Shown here one piece after another: positions 8,891 through 17,325 of a stretch of 64,000 bases of DNA. The stretch comes from Pseudomonas wayambapalatensis. GTDB lineage: Bacteria > Pseudomonadota > Gammaproteobacteria > Pseudomonadales > Pseudomonadaceae. The notes beneath the pieces are model-generated. The model was not told where the DNA came from, did not search any database, and saw nothing but the letters and a program-made list of their open reading frames with translations. The stretch is taken from the NCBI GenBank assembly GCA_014268975.2, contig CP077096.1, positions 4,625,501-4,689,500 of the forward strand. The letters are read 5' to 3'. The number at the start of each line of letters is the position of its first letter. Position 1 is the first letter of the stretch. The position numbers were made by a program, and so were the translations under genes.

Positions 8891-8909
8891 CGGCACGCGC
8901 AGCACACGG

Positions 8910-8938
8910 AGCCCGCATCGGTCGATGCGGGCTTTTTC
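8910..8938 (+). terminator. leuA: Rho-independent terminator of leuA
   Basis: Perfect 11-bp stem (agcccgcatcg / cgatgcgggct) with a two-base centre, followed by a T run, starting 20 bp after the leuA stop. Confidence 0.9.
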
Positions 8939-8977
8939 ATTTCATGGCGGGCCATGATGGAGGCAAAACCTGCACAT

Positions 8978-9006
8978 AAAAAAAAGGGGCGCCGACCAAG
9001 CGCCCC
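8978..9006 (-). terminator. eda: Rho-independent terminator of the zwf-pgl-eda operon
   Basis: On the minus strand a GGGGCGC / GCGCCCC stem is followed by eight T residues, about 30 bp after the eda stop. It faces the leuA terminator, so the two convergent units end independently. Confidence 0.88.
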
Positions 9007-9037
9007 ACAAGCCGTACAGCACACAACGAAATTCGTA

Positions 9038-9712
9038 TCAGTCCAGCAGCGCCATCGCCTCGGCGCTGCAGGCTTCGATCCGCGCCCAGTCACCGTTCTT
9101 GATCCAGCTGCTATCCAGCATCCAGGTCCCGCCTACGCACATCACATTCGGCAATGCCATGTAGTTGCGCGCGTTGGCCGGGTTCACCCCGCCGGTCGGG
9201 CAGAAGCGGATATCGCCGAACGGGCCGCCGTAGGCCTTGATCGCCGCCACGCCGCCAACGATCTCGGCAGGGAACAGCTTGAAGCGACGATAGCCCAGCG
9301 CGTAGCCCGCCATGATTTCCGACGGCGTGCTGATGCCCGGCAGCAGCGGAATATCACTCTGCACACCAGCCTCGAGCACTTCGCGGGTAATCCCCGGCGT
9401 CACCACGAACTGCGCCCCCGCCGCTTCCACGGCCGCGAACATCGCAGGATCGAGCACGGTGCCGGCACCGATGCACAGTTCAGGACGCTGCTCACGCAGC
9501 ACCTGGATGGCCTTGAGACCGTGCTGCGAACGCAGGGTCACCTCCAGGGTACGGATGCCACCGGCTGCCAGGGCATCGGCCAAGGGCAGGATGTCTTCCT
9601 CGCGGGCGATGGTGATCACCGGCAGGATGCGCGCCTTGCCGCAGATCTCATCGATCCGGGCGGCTTTCTCGGCCATCGAGAGCAGAGGTTGTGGGCGTTC
9701 AAGCGTGGTCAT
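9038..9712 (-). CDS. eda: 2-keto-3-deoxy-6-phosphogluconate aldolase
   Basis: Splits KDPG to pyruvate and glyceraldehyde-3-phosphate, the final Entner-Doudoroff step. The 224-residue class I aldolase carries the catalytic Glu in RTLEVTLRS and the Schiff-base Lys in FKLFPAE, with the phosphate-binding GGVNPAN. The ATG at 9712 is preferred to the upstream in-frame starts because AAGGAT lies about 8 bp before it. It closely follows pgl in a zwf-pgl-eda operon and is expected to be under HexR through the zwf promoter. Confidence 0.96.
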   Translation of the reverse strand: MTTLERPQPLLSMAEKAARIDEICGKARILPVITIAREEDILPLADALAAGGIRTLEVTLRSQHGLKAIQVLREQRPELCIGAGTVLDPAMFAAVEAAGAQFVVTPGITREVLEAGVQSDIPLLPGISTPSEIMAGYALGYRRFKLFPAEIVGGVAAIKAYGGPFGDIRFCPTGGVNPANARNYMALPNVMCVGGTWMLDSSWIKNGDWARIEACSAEAMALLD

Positions 9713-9729
9713 GACAGTGGATCCTTGGC

Positions 9730-10443
9730 TCATGGGCACCAGTAGATGTCCAGGGGGTCGTGAAGAAAGGCGCGAATGGGCATTTGCGTGAGGTCGTCGC
9801 CAGCCAGAGCGGCGCGCAGGGTAGCGAGTTTGCCTGCCCCCTGCACGGACAGTGCGACGAAAGCAGCGCTCGACAGCAGCGCGCGGGTCATCGACAGGCG
9901 TTGGTGCGGCACGCTCGGTGCCAGCAATGGCAGGCAGCGGCGCGCGCTCTCTGGATCGAGGCCCTCGACCAGGTTCGGGCTGTCCGGGAACAGCGATGCG
10001 GTATGGCCGTCGTCGCCCATGCCCAACACCAGCACGTCGATCGGCGGCAGGTCGGCAAGCACCTGGTCGGCCTTTTGCGCCGCCGCGTCGAGGTTGTCGG
10101 CGCGCTGGTACAGGCCCATGAACCGCGCCTTGGCCGCCTCGCCCTTGAGCAGGTGCCGGGCCAGCAGCCCGGCATTGCTGTCGGCATGCTCGACCGGCAC
10201 CCAGCGCTCGTCGGCCAGCGACACGGTCACCTTCGACCAGTCGAGTTTTTCCAGGGCCAGTTGCTCGAGAAACGGGACCGGGCTACGCCCGCCAGACAGC
10301 ACCACACAGGCCTGACCCTTGCTGGCGATGGCGGCGCGCAGGCGCTCGGCCACATCGCCGGCCAGCGTCGCGGCCAGGCGCTTGGCGTCTGTCAGCGCGT
10401 GAACCTTCGCGTTCGCCGGCAGTTGCAGTTCAGATATCGCCAT
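9730..10443 (-). CDS. pgl: 6-phosphogluconolactonase
   Basis: Hydrolyses 6-phosphogluconolactone made by Zwf. The 237-residue protein belongs to the NagB/SIS-like DevB family; diagnostic motifs are SGGRSP, DERWVP and LGMGDDGHTASLFP. The start MAISELQLP at 10443 overlaps the end of zwf by 14 bp, indicating translational coupling; five codons further upstream are also open. Middle gene of zwf-pgl-eda. Confidence 0.95.
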   Translation of the reverse strand: MAISELQLPANAKVHALTDAKRLAATLAGDVAERLRAAIASKGQACVVLSGGRSPVPFLEQLALEKLDWSKVTVSLADERWVPVEHADSNAGLLARHLLKGEAAKARFMGLYQRADNLDAAAQKADQVLADLPPIDVLVLGMGDDGHTASLFPDSPNLVEGLDPESARRCLPLLAPSVPHQRLSMTRALLSSAAFVALSVQGAGKLATLRAALAGDDLTQMPIRAFLHDPLDIYWCP

Positions 10444-11899
10444 ACCAGGCTCTCCCATCGCGTGTAATCAGTGCAATCGAGCTCATGGGCCCCCAAGACC
10501 CGGCCGCATAAGGCTTGGGCGCGTCACCGGCGTTCTTCCAGCCGGCGATCAACTGGTCGCACCAGGTCCAGGCGTACTCGATCTCGTCCTTGCGCACGAA
10601 CAGGTTCTGGTTGCCGCGCATCACTTCGAGCAGCAAACGCTCGTAGGCATCCGGAATCCGCGCGCTGCGCCAGGTGTCGGAAAAATTCAGTTGCAGTGGG
10701 CCGCTGCGCAGTTGCATGCCCTTGTCCAGCCCCTGCTCCTTGGTCATCACCCGCAGCGAGATACCTTCGTCGGGCTGCAGACGGATGATCAGCTTGTTGC
10801 CGATTTGCAAACGCTGCTCCGGGGCGAAGATATAGTGCGGCGTTTCCTTGAAGTGGATGACGATCTGCGACAGCTTCTGCGGCATGCGCTTGCCGGTACG
10901 CAGATAGAACGGCACGCCCGACCAACGCCAGTTGCGGATGTCGGCGCGCAGGGCGACGAAGGTTTCCGTGTCGCTCTGGGCGTTGGCGTTCTCTTCTTCC
11001 AGGTAGCCCGGCACCGGCGTGCCGTCGCTGTAGCCGGCGATGTACTGGCCGCGCACCACACGGGTGCTCAGCCCCTCGCCGGTGATCGGCGCCAGCGCCT
11101 TGAGCACCTTGACCTTCTCGTCGCGGATGCTGTCGGCCGACAGATCGCTGGGCGGGTCCATGGCGATCAGGCACAGCAGCTGCAGCAGGTGGTTCTGGAT
11201 CATGTCGCGCAGTTGGCCAGCCTTGTCGAAGTAGCCCCAGCGCCCTTCGATGCCGACTTTCTCGGCAACGGTGATCTCCACGTGGGAGATGGAGTTCTGG
11301 TTCCACTGGGTTTCGAACAGGCTGTTGGCAAAGCGCAAGGCGATCAGGTTCTGTACCGTTTCCTTGCCCAGGTAGTGGTCGATGCGATAGACCCGGCTTT
11401 CGGGGAAGAAGCGCGCCACGGCGTCATTGACCCGACGCGACGACTCCAGGTCGTGCCCGATGGGTTTTTCCAGCACGACGCGGGTGCGCGATGCCAGGCC
11501 GGCCTTGTCGAGGTTTTCGCATATGGCCCCGTAGACCGCCGCCGCAGTGGCGAAATAGGCGATCAGTGGCTGCCCTTCACCGGCCTGCTCGGCCAGGGCC
11601 TGGTAGCCTTCGGGCTGGACAAAGTCCAGGTGCAGGTAGCTCAGGCGGTCGAGAAACCGTTGCAGGGCCTGGGGTTCGATATCGGCAGCCGGCACGAAGC
11701 GGCGCAACTGGGCTTCGATGTTCGCCAGGTGCTGCTCGGGGGTGCCAGCTTCGCGGGCCAGGGCCAGCAGCCGGGTGTCGGAATGCAGCAGGCCGGCGCG
11801 GTCCAGCTCGTAGAGGGCAGGAAACAGCTTGCGCAACGCCAGGTCGCCAAGGGCGCCAAAGAGGGCGAATGTGCAAGGTTCTACACTGATAGCAACCAT
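10430..11899 (-). CDS. zwf: Glucose-6-phosphate 1-dehydrogenase
   Basis: Oxidises glucose-6-phosphate to 6-phosphogluconolactone, feeding the Entner-Doudoroff route. The 489-residue protein has the nucleotide-binding motif FALFGALGDLA near residues 11-21 and the catalytic/substrate motif RIDHYLGK at 172-179; the later EKPIGHD region is also intact. First gene of the zwf-pgl-eda operon and divergent from hexR. A HexR box lies 66-81 bp upstream of its ATG, so de-repression by KDPG is expected. Pseudomonads carry several Zwf isozymes; position next to hexR and pgl marks this as the main glucose-induced one (inference). Confidence 0.96.
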   Translation of the reverse strand: MVAISVEPCTFALFGALGDLALRKLFPALYELDRAGLLHSDTRLLALAREAGTPEQHLANIEAQLRRFVPAADIEPQALQRFLDRLSYLHLDFVQPEGYQALAEQAGEGQPLIAYFATAAAVYGAICENLDKAGLASRTRVVLEKPIGHDLESSRRVNDAVARFFPESRVYRIDHYLGKETVQNLIALRFANSLFETQWNQNSISHVEITVAEKVGIEGRWGYFDKAGQLRDMIQNHLLQLLCLIAMDPPSDLSADSIRDEKVKVLKALAPITGEGLSTRVVRGQYIAGYSDGTPVPGYLEEENANAQSDTETFVALRADIRNWRWSGVPFYLRTGKRMPQKLSQIVIHFKETPHYIFAPEQRLQIGNKLIIRLQPDEGISLRVMTKEQGLDKGMQLRSGPLQLNFSDTWRSARIPDAYERLLLEVMRGNQNLFVRKDEIEYAWTWCDQLIAGWKNAGDAPKPYAAGSWGPMSSIALITRDGRAWYGDI

Positions 11900-11964
11900 G
11901 ATGTTGGTTCTTTTATTAAAGTTGGCCTAGAAATACCGTTTTCGATGACAATTTTCAAGCGCGA

Positions 11965-11980
11965 TGTAGTAAAAATAACA
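11965..11980. promoter_or_regulatory. HexR operator in the zwf/hexR intergenic region
   Basis: The 16-bp sequence TGTAGTAAAAATAACA is a near-perfect palindrome. On the minus strand it reads GTTGTTATTTTTACTACA, matching the TTGT-N-ACA type of site known for HexR in Pseudomonas and the TGTAAT-rich HexR motif in other gammaproteobacteria. It lies between the divergent zwf and hexR starts, so it can repress both. Confidence 0.8.
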
Positions 11981-12100
11981 ACATCTCGTACAGCGATTAC
12001 AGACAAGTGGTATGACAATCCCACCATCAGTACGATAGACAACCGTGCAAAAAGCCGACTGTTCCCTCAGCCGGCCGTCTTTCCGACCCAAGGACATCCC

Positions 12101-12964
12101 ATGGACCGTGTGCGAAACCTCCTGGAACAGATCCAGGGACGCCTCGACGAGCTGAACAAGGCCGAACGCAAAGTCGCCGAAGTCATCCTCCTCAACCCGC
12201 AGCAAGCCACCCGTTTCAGCATTGCCGCCCTGGCCCAGGCGGCCAAGGTCAGCGAACCGACTGTCAACCGCTTCTGCCGCTCGTTCGGCGTCAGCGGCTA
12301 CCCCGAGCTCAAGCTGCAACTGGCGCAGAGCCTGGCCAGCGGCGCGGCCTACGTAAGCCGCGCGGTGGAAGCCGACGACGATCCTGCCGCCTACACCCAG
12401 AAGATCTTCGCCAGCGCCATCGCATCGCTCGACAGCGCCTGCCAGCAGATCGACCCGCAGCAGGTCAGCCGCGCCGTGGACATGATGATCCAGGCCCGGC
12501 AGATCCATTTCTTCGGCCTGGGCGCCTCGGCGCCGGTGGCCATGGACGCCCAGCACAAGTTCTTCCGCTTCAACCTGGCGGTGTCGGCACACCCCGACGT
12601 GCTGATGCAGCGCATGCTGGCATCGGTCGCGCACACCGGCGATCTGTTCGTGATCATTTCCTACACCGGGCGCACCCGCGAACTGGTCGAAGTGGCGAAA
12701 CAGGCCAGGGAAAACGGCGCCTCGGTGCTGGGTATCACTGCCGCCGGTTCGCCCCTGGCCAAGGCCTGCAGCATGAGCCTGCACCTGCCGCTGCCGGAGG
12801 ACACCGACATCTACATGCCGATGACCTCGCGGATCATCCAGTTGACGGTGCTCGATGTGCTGGCCACCGGCATGACCCTGCGCCGCGGCTCGGATTTCCA
12901 GCCACACCTGCGCAAGATCAAGGAAAGCCTCAACGCCAGCCGCTACCCCGCCGAAGACAGCTGA
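12101..12964 (+). CDS. hexR: HexR, RpiR-family repressor of central carbon metabolism
   Basis: A 287-residue transcription repressor with an N-terminal RpiR helix-turn-helix (residues 1-77, SIAALAQAAKVSEPTVNRF) and a C-terminal SIS sugar-phosphate isomerase-like domain (about 125-260, FGLGASAPVA, VIISYTGRTRE). HexR binds KDPG in the SIS domain and then leaves DNA; known targets are zwf-pgl-eda, edd-glk and gap, all in this window. Divergent from zwf. The start MDRVRNLLEQIQ at 12101 is used; upstream in-frame sequence crosses the operator. Its stop codon is 1 bp from the end of the convergent mutarotase gene. Confidence 0.95.
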   Translation: MDRVRNLLEQIQGRLDELNKAERKVAEVILLNPQQATRFSIAALAQAAKVSEPTVNRFCRSFGVSGYPELKLQLAQSLASGAAYVSRAVEADDDPAAYTQKIFASAIASLDSACQQIDPQQVSRAVDMMIQARQIHFFGLGASAPVAMDAQHKFFRFNLAVSAHPDVLMQRMLASVAHTGDLFVIISYTGRTRELVEVAKQARENGASVLGITAAGSPLAKACSMSLHLPLPEDTDIYMPMTSRIIQLTVLDVLATGMTLRRGSDFQPHLRKIKESLNASRYPAEDS

Positions 12965-12965
12965 C

Positions 12966-13820
12966 TCAACTGAGCCGATGCGCCTGCAGCCGCAACTGCG
13001 CGCGCTGCCCGGGCGCCAGGCTCAATCCTTCGCCGCTGCCACTGGCAGCCTCGACGCAGACGAACCCCTGGCTCTCGCGCCCGCTCACCCCCATCAATGG
13101 GCGATTGCCAGGGTGCCAGACCACCGTGTCGTCGCTGTCGCTGGTGTCGATGCACAGTTCGCGCGCCCAGGCCGAGTCATGCAACTGCACCTTCGGCGTG
13201 CCCGGGTAGACCTTCTGGCAACCCCCTTTGAGCGTGAGCACGCCATCTTCACGGCATGCCTGTCGGTTGAGGCGGTCGTAGCCGTCGATATCCTCCAGGC
13301 CCGACAAAGCGATCTGCGACACATCGCTGATGCGCCAGAACGCCAGCAATGCGTGGCTCAGCTGGCAGGGTTCGCTGTCCTGGTGCTCGGTGCACAGACG
13401 CAGTTCCATGCTCGAGCCCAGCCGGGCGTGCAAGTCGACCTGCCAGTCGCACAGGTCCAGACGCCACTTGAGCGTGACGCCCTCCTCGTCTTCGCGGCTG
13501 TCGAGCAGCTTCCAGTCCAGCAAGCGTCCCCAGCCATGAGCCGGCCACAGGTCCTCGCTGGGATGACGGCCATACCAGGGCCAGCACACCGGCACGCCGC
13601 CACGGATCGCACCGACCTGTGGCCATTGTTCGGCGCACCACAGCCAGGGTTTCTCGCCGGTCGGCTGAAAGTGCAGCAATTGTGCGCCCTGGCGGCTGAA
13701 CACCGCCTGGCAGCATGGGTGATCGATGATCAGGACATCGCGCTGCTGGTGACGCTCCCACTCGAAAACCGGCCGTGGCCGTTGCGAAGTGAAAAAGCGA
13801 TGGAGCGGATGTTCAGACAT
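12966..13820 (-). CDS. D-hexose-6-phosphate mutarotase (YeaD-like)
   Basis: A 284-residue cytosolic aldose-epimerase fold protein that should interconvert alpha and beta anomers of glucose-6-phosphate. Family signatures include RGGVPVCWPWYG, HGWGRLLDWKL, and the catalytic His/Glu environment near VVWHPGNRPL and GFVCVEAA. The start at MSEHPLHRFF (13820) is chosen over a 15-codon upstream extension. It is the last gene of the glucose-uptake run (gtsABCD-oprB), separated from oprB by a strong hairpin, and nearly touches hexR, which converges on it. Confidence 0.9.
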   Translation of the reverse strand: MSEHPLHRFFTSQRPRPVFEWERHQQRDVLIIDHPCCQAVFSRQGAQLLHFQPTGEKPWLWCAEQWPQVGAIRGGVPVCWPWYGRHPSEDLWPAHGWGRLLDWKLLDSREDEEGVTLKWRLDLCDWQVDLHARLGSSMELRLCTEHQDSEPCQLSHALLAFWRISDVSQIALSGLEDIDGYDRLNRQACREDGVLTLKGGCQKVYPGTPKVQLHDSAWARELCIDTSDSDDTVVWHPGNRPLMGVSGRESQGFVCVEAASGSGEGLSLAPGQRAQLRLQAHRLS

Positions 13821-13866
13821 GTTCAGAAAGCTCTTGTTGTTTGAGATAGCGCTGTCTTTACCCAAG

Positions 13867-13899
13867 CCCGAGATCCACTGCAGAACAGTGGATCTCGGG
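13867..13899. terminator. Strong hairpin between oprB and the mutarotase gene
   Basis: Perfect 14-bp inverted repeat (cccgagatccactg / cagtggatctcggg) with a 5-base loop. No U tract follows on either strand. It could end part of the oprB transcription, act as a processing or mRNA-stability structure, or both. Confidence 0.6.
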
Positions 13900-13937
13900 G
13901 TGTGGGGGTGGATGGCGTAAATTTACAACAATTTTTC

Positions 13938-15281
13938 TTAGAATGACGACTGAATCTTCAAGCCTGCGACCAACGCGTTGTCGACATCGTCCACACCGCC
14001 CGGGCTCTTGATGTACTGCAGGTTCGGGCGCACGGTCAGCCAGTTGGTGACGTGGAAGCCGTAGTACAGCTCGGCGTTGTACTCGGTGCGCTGCAGTGGC
14101 ACGAAGCCCGGATTGTCGTAGTCGTCGATACCGCTCTGGGCGTTGAGCAGTTCGGCGCGCTTCTTCACGTCGTCGTTGACGTGGATGCGCGCGATGCCGA
14201 AGCCGATATCATCCTTGGGCCGTGCATCGAACGCGCCCTTGTAGACCATCCCCACCTGCTGGTAGTTGTCCACCACGTTGGTGGCCTTGTCGTGCACGGT
14301 GAAGTTGGCGAACAGGCTCAGGCCGCGGTTGGCATCGCCGTTGTGCGCAGTGACCTGCTGCTGGGCCACGACCCACCAGCCATGCTTGCTCGAGTGCGAC
14401 TTGAAGGCTTGGCCAGTCAACGCCTGCGGGTTGCCGTTGATGTCGTCGTAGACGTCGTCGGCCTTGGCGGTGCTGTAGTAGTAGCCCAGGCGGTATTCGC
14501 CCGGCAGGCCGTTGACCTTCGGCGACCAGACCATTTCCACCGGCAGGATCGCGCCCTTGGTCCCGCTGCCACTGAGCTTGAAGCCGTTGCCGGTCTCGAG
14601 GTTGGACGGGTTCTGCTCATAGGCACCGACCTGGACGAAGAACTCCGGCGTGATGTTGTACTTCACCCGCAGCGCCCACTGGCTGACCGGCCAGTTGTAC
14701 CAGATGCCGCCCACCCAGTTGCCCACCTGCGAACCGCAGAACGCCAGGTTCTGGAAGTCGCAAGGGAAGCTGTTGAAGTCCTCGCCTTCCCCGAAGCGGC
14801 CGACCTTCACGTCCAGCGCGCCGTCGAAGTACTTCTGCTTGACCCACATCTGCGTCAGGCGCCAGGTCTGGCCACGGCCCCAGACTTCCTGCACCGAGCT
14901 GAACTGCCCGGCGCGCGGGTCGCTGATGCGGTCATTGGACAGGTTGCGTCCGCTACGCTCGGTGATCGCCAGCTTGAACTCCGCATCGTGCCAGCCAAGG
15001 ATCTTCTGCAGGTCCAGGTGCGCGCCGAGGGCGAACTGATCGCTGTAGCGCGCGGTCTTGTCGTTGTTGTAGCCACCGTGCAGGTTACCGGCCACTTCAC
15101 CCACGTAGTCGAGAGTGAAGTCGTAGCCTTTTTCCAACAGCTCGGTGCGAGCCCCACCCCAGTCGCCAGTCATCCATTTCGACTCGCTGGAGAAAGCCTC
15201 GGCAGCATGCGCGCCATTGCTGCCCACGAGGGCGAGCAGGGTCAGCGAGCCTAGTGCCTTGATACGCTTGCGATGGTCCAT
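13938..15281 (-). CDS. oprB: Carbohydrate-selective porin OprB
   Basis: Outer-membrane glucose-inducible porin, 447 residues. A Sec signal peptide (LGSLTLLALVGSNGAHA, cleavage before AEAF) precedes a beta-barrel rich in alternating aromatic strands, ending in a C-terminal Phe (KIQSSF) as needed for BamA-mediated insertion. The region WMTGDWGGARTELLEKGYDF is the OprB N-terminal signature. It lies 40 bp downstream of gtsD in the same orientation, giving a full path for glucose from outer membrane to cytosol. Four cysteines in mid-protein (CDFQNLAFC and nearby) are probably in a loop. Confidence 0.94.
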   Translation of the reverse strand: MDHRKRIKALGSLTLLALVGSNGAHAAEAFSSESKWMTGDWGGARTELLEKGYDFTLDYVGEVAGNLHGGYNNDKTARYSDQFALGAHLDLQKILGWHDAEFKLAITERSGRNLSNDRISDPRAGQFSSVQEVWGRGQTWRLTQMWVKQKYFDGALDVKVGRFGEGEDFNSFPCDFQNLAFCGSQVGNWVGGIWYNWPVSQWALRVKYNITPEFFVQVGAYEQNPSNLETGNGFKLSGSGTKGAILPVEMVWSPKVNGLPGEYRLGYYYSTAKADDVYDDINGNPQALTGQAFKSHSSKHGWWVVAQQQVTAHNGDANRGLSLFANFTVHDKATNVVDNYQQVGMVYKGAFDARPKDDIGFGIARIHVNDDVKKRAELLNAQSGIDDYDNPGFVPLQRTEYNAELYYGFHVTNWLTVRPNLQYIKSPGGVDDVDNALVAGLKIQSSF

Positions 15282-15321
15282 CCCTTGTTTCCTCTTTTCT
15301 TGTTATCGATGGTTTGCTGCT

Positions 15322-16476
15322 TCAACGTCCCTTGATACGTGTCACGTTGTCCTTGACTGGCGCGTCCGCTGCCGGCAGGTCCAGGCGCTCGCCGCTGCTC
15401 GCGTCGAACAGCAGGACTCGCGCCGGATCGAACTGCAGGTTCAGGCTGTCACCGACATTGCAGGCGACATCCGGCGCCAACCGGCAGCAGACCTTGGTCT
15501 GGTTGAGGGTGACGAACACCAGCAGGTCGGGCCCGGTGGGCTCCAGGACCTGCACTTCTGCACGCACCGCCGGCAAGCCGTTGCCTTCGGCGCTACCGAG
15601 TGCGATCTGCTCGGGGCGTACGCCGAGGATCACCTCACGGCCGTCCAGCGCTTCGCTGGCCGCGCCCAGGGGCAGTTCGCAGCGGGCCTGGCCGCTGTCG
15701 AGCAGGGCGAACAGGCGCCCGTCCTGCTTGCTGATGCGCACGGGGATGAAGTTCATCGGTGGCGAGCCGATGAAGCTGGCGACGAACAGGTTGGCCGGAT
15801 CGTTGTAGATCTGCTGGGGCGTACCGAACTGCTGGATGATGCCGTCCTTCATCACCGCGACCTTGTCCCCCAGGGTCATGGCCTCGATCTGGTCGTGGGT
15901 CACGTACACCGTGGTGGTTTTCAGGCGCTGGTGCATCAGTTTCATTTCGGTGCGCATCTCGACCCGCAGCTTGGCGTCGAGGTTCGACAACGGCTCGTCG
16001 AACAGGTAGATCTTCGGCCTGCGCGCCAGGGCCCGGCCCATGGCCACGCGCTGCTGCTGGCCACCGGAGAGCTGGCCCGGCTTGCGATTGAGCAGGTGCT
16101 CGATCTGCAGCAGCTTGGCCACCCGCGCGACTTCCTCGTCGATCGCCGACTGCGGCATCTTGCGGATCTTCAGGCCGAACTCGATGTTCTCGCGCACGCT
16201 CATGGTCGGGTACAGCGCATAGGACTGGAACACCATGGCGATGTCACGGTCCTTCGGGCTCATGCCGGAGACGTCCTGGTCATCGATCAGGATCGCCCCG
16301 CCGGTGATGTTCTCAAGGCCGGCGATGCAGTTCATCAAGGTGGACTTGCCGCAGCCGGAAGGGCCGACCAGGATCAGGAACTCGCCGTCCTTGATCGCCA
16401 GCTGGATATCCTTGAGGGTGTCCGGCAAGCCGGTGCCGTAGGTCTTGTTTACATTGCGAAGTTCGAGCGTTGCCAT
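15322..16476 (-). CDS. gtsD: Glucose/mannose ABC transporter ATP-binding protein
   Basis: A 384-residue MalK/UgpC-type ATPase. Walker A GPSGCGKST, Q-loop QSYALYP, signature LSGGQQQR, Walker B IYLFDEP, and the C-terminal TOBE/OB regulatory domain (about 240-370) are all intact. It powers the GtsBC permease for glucose taken from the periplasmic protein GtsA. The start at 16476 lies 3 bp after the gtsC stop with a GGGG-rich Shine-Dalgarno sequence inside gtsC. Such ATPases can be shared by other sugar permeases. Confidence 0.93.
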   Translation of the reverse strand: MATLELRNVNKTYGTGLPDTLKDIQLAIKDGEFLILVGPSGCGKSTLMNCIAGLENITGGAILIDDQDVSGMSPKDRDIAMVFQSYALYPTMSVRENIEFGLKIRKMPQSAIDEEVARVAKLLQIEHLLNRKPGQLSGGQQQRVAMGRALARRPKIYLFDEPLSNLDAKLRVEMRTEMKLMHQRLKTTTVYVTHDQIEAMTLGDKVAVMKDGIIQQFGTPQQIYNDPANLFVASFIGSPPMNFIPVRISKQDGRLFALLDSGQARCELPLGAASEALDGREVILGVRPEQIALGSAEGNGLPAVRAEVQVLEPTGPDLLVFVTLNQTKVCCRLAPDVACNVGDSLNLQFDPARVLLFDASSGERLDLPAADAPVKDNVTRIKGR

Positions 16477-16479
16477 GAC

Positions 16480-17325
16480 TTACCCCTTGACTGCGCCGGC
16501 GGTCAGCCCACGCACGAAATACTTGCCTGCGACCACATAGACCAGCAGGGTTGGCAGTGCGGCGATCATTGCCGCGGCCATGTCGACGTTGTATTCCTTG
16601 GCACCGGTGCTGGTGTTGACCAGGTTGTTCAGGGCCACGGTGATCGGTTGCGAATCGCCGCTGGAGAACACCACGCCGAACAGGAAGTCGTTCCAGATCT
16701 GGGTGAACTGCCAGATCAGGCAGACCATGATGATCGGCGTCGACATCGGCAGGATGATGCGGCGGAAGATGGTGAAGAACCCGGCACCATCCAGGCGTGC
16801 AGCCTTGACCAGCGCCTCGGGAATGCTCACGTAGTAATTGCGGAAGAACAGCGTGGTGAAGGCCAGGCCATAGACCACGTGCACCAGCACCAGCCCCGAG
16901 GTGGTGCTGGCCAGGCCCAGCTTGCCGAGGGTGAACGAGGCTGGCAGCAGCACGGTCTGGAATGGCAGGAAGCAGCCGAACAGCAGCAGGCCGAAGAACA
17001 GTTGCGAGCCACGGAAGCGCCACATCGACAGCACGTAGCCGTTCAGGGCGCCGATGGCCGTGGAGATCAGCACCGCCGGAACGGTGATCAGGATCGAGTT
17101 CCAGAAATACCCACTGACCGTGCCCCAGGCCTTGACCCAGCCAATCGCGGTGAACAGCTCCGGCCAGCTCAAGAGGTTGCCGGTGCTAATGTCTTCCGGG
17201 GTTTTGAAGCTGGTCAGCAGCATCACCACCAGCGGCACCAGGTAGAGCAGCACCGCCAGCAGCAGCACGGCGTGGATGGCGATGCGACCCAGGCTGAGGG
17301 CCGGCTTGTCGAGATTAGTGGTCAT
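16480..17325 (-). CDS. gtsC: Glucose ABC transporter permease GtsC (MalG family)
   Basis: Inner-membrane permease, 281 residues, six predicted helices, with the EAA motif region IPEALVKAARLDGAGFFTIF that docks on the ATPase. The start overlaps gtsB by 11 bp and has GAGGACC upstream, so it is translationally coupled. Partner of GtsB. Confidence 0.93.
   Translation of the reverse strand: MTTNLDKPALSLGRIAIHAVLLLAVLLYLVPLVVMLLTSFKTPEDISTGNLLSWPELFTAIGWVKAWGTVSGYFWNSILITVPAVLISTAIGALNGYVLSMWRFRGSQLFFGLLLFGCFLPFQTVLLPASFTLGKLGLASTTSGLVLVHVVYGLAFTTLFFRNYYVSIPEALVKAARLDGAGFFTIFRRIILPMSTPIIMVCLIWQFTQIWNDFLFGVVFSSGDSQPITVALNNLVNTSTGAKEYNVDMAAAMIAALPTLLVYVVAGKYFVRGLTAGAVKG

Noticed and set aside
10691..12100. 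Long in-frame extension upstream of hexR
   Set aside because: It reads antisense through zwf and through the HexR operator. The conserved HexR start is at 12101.
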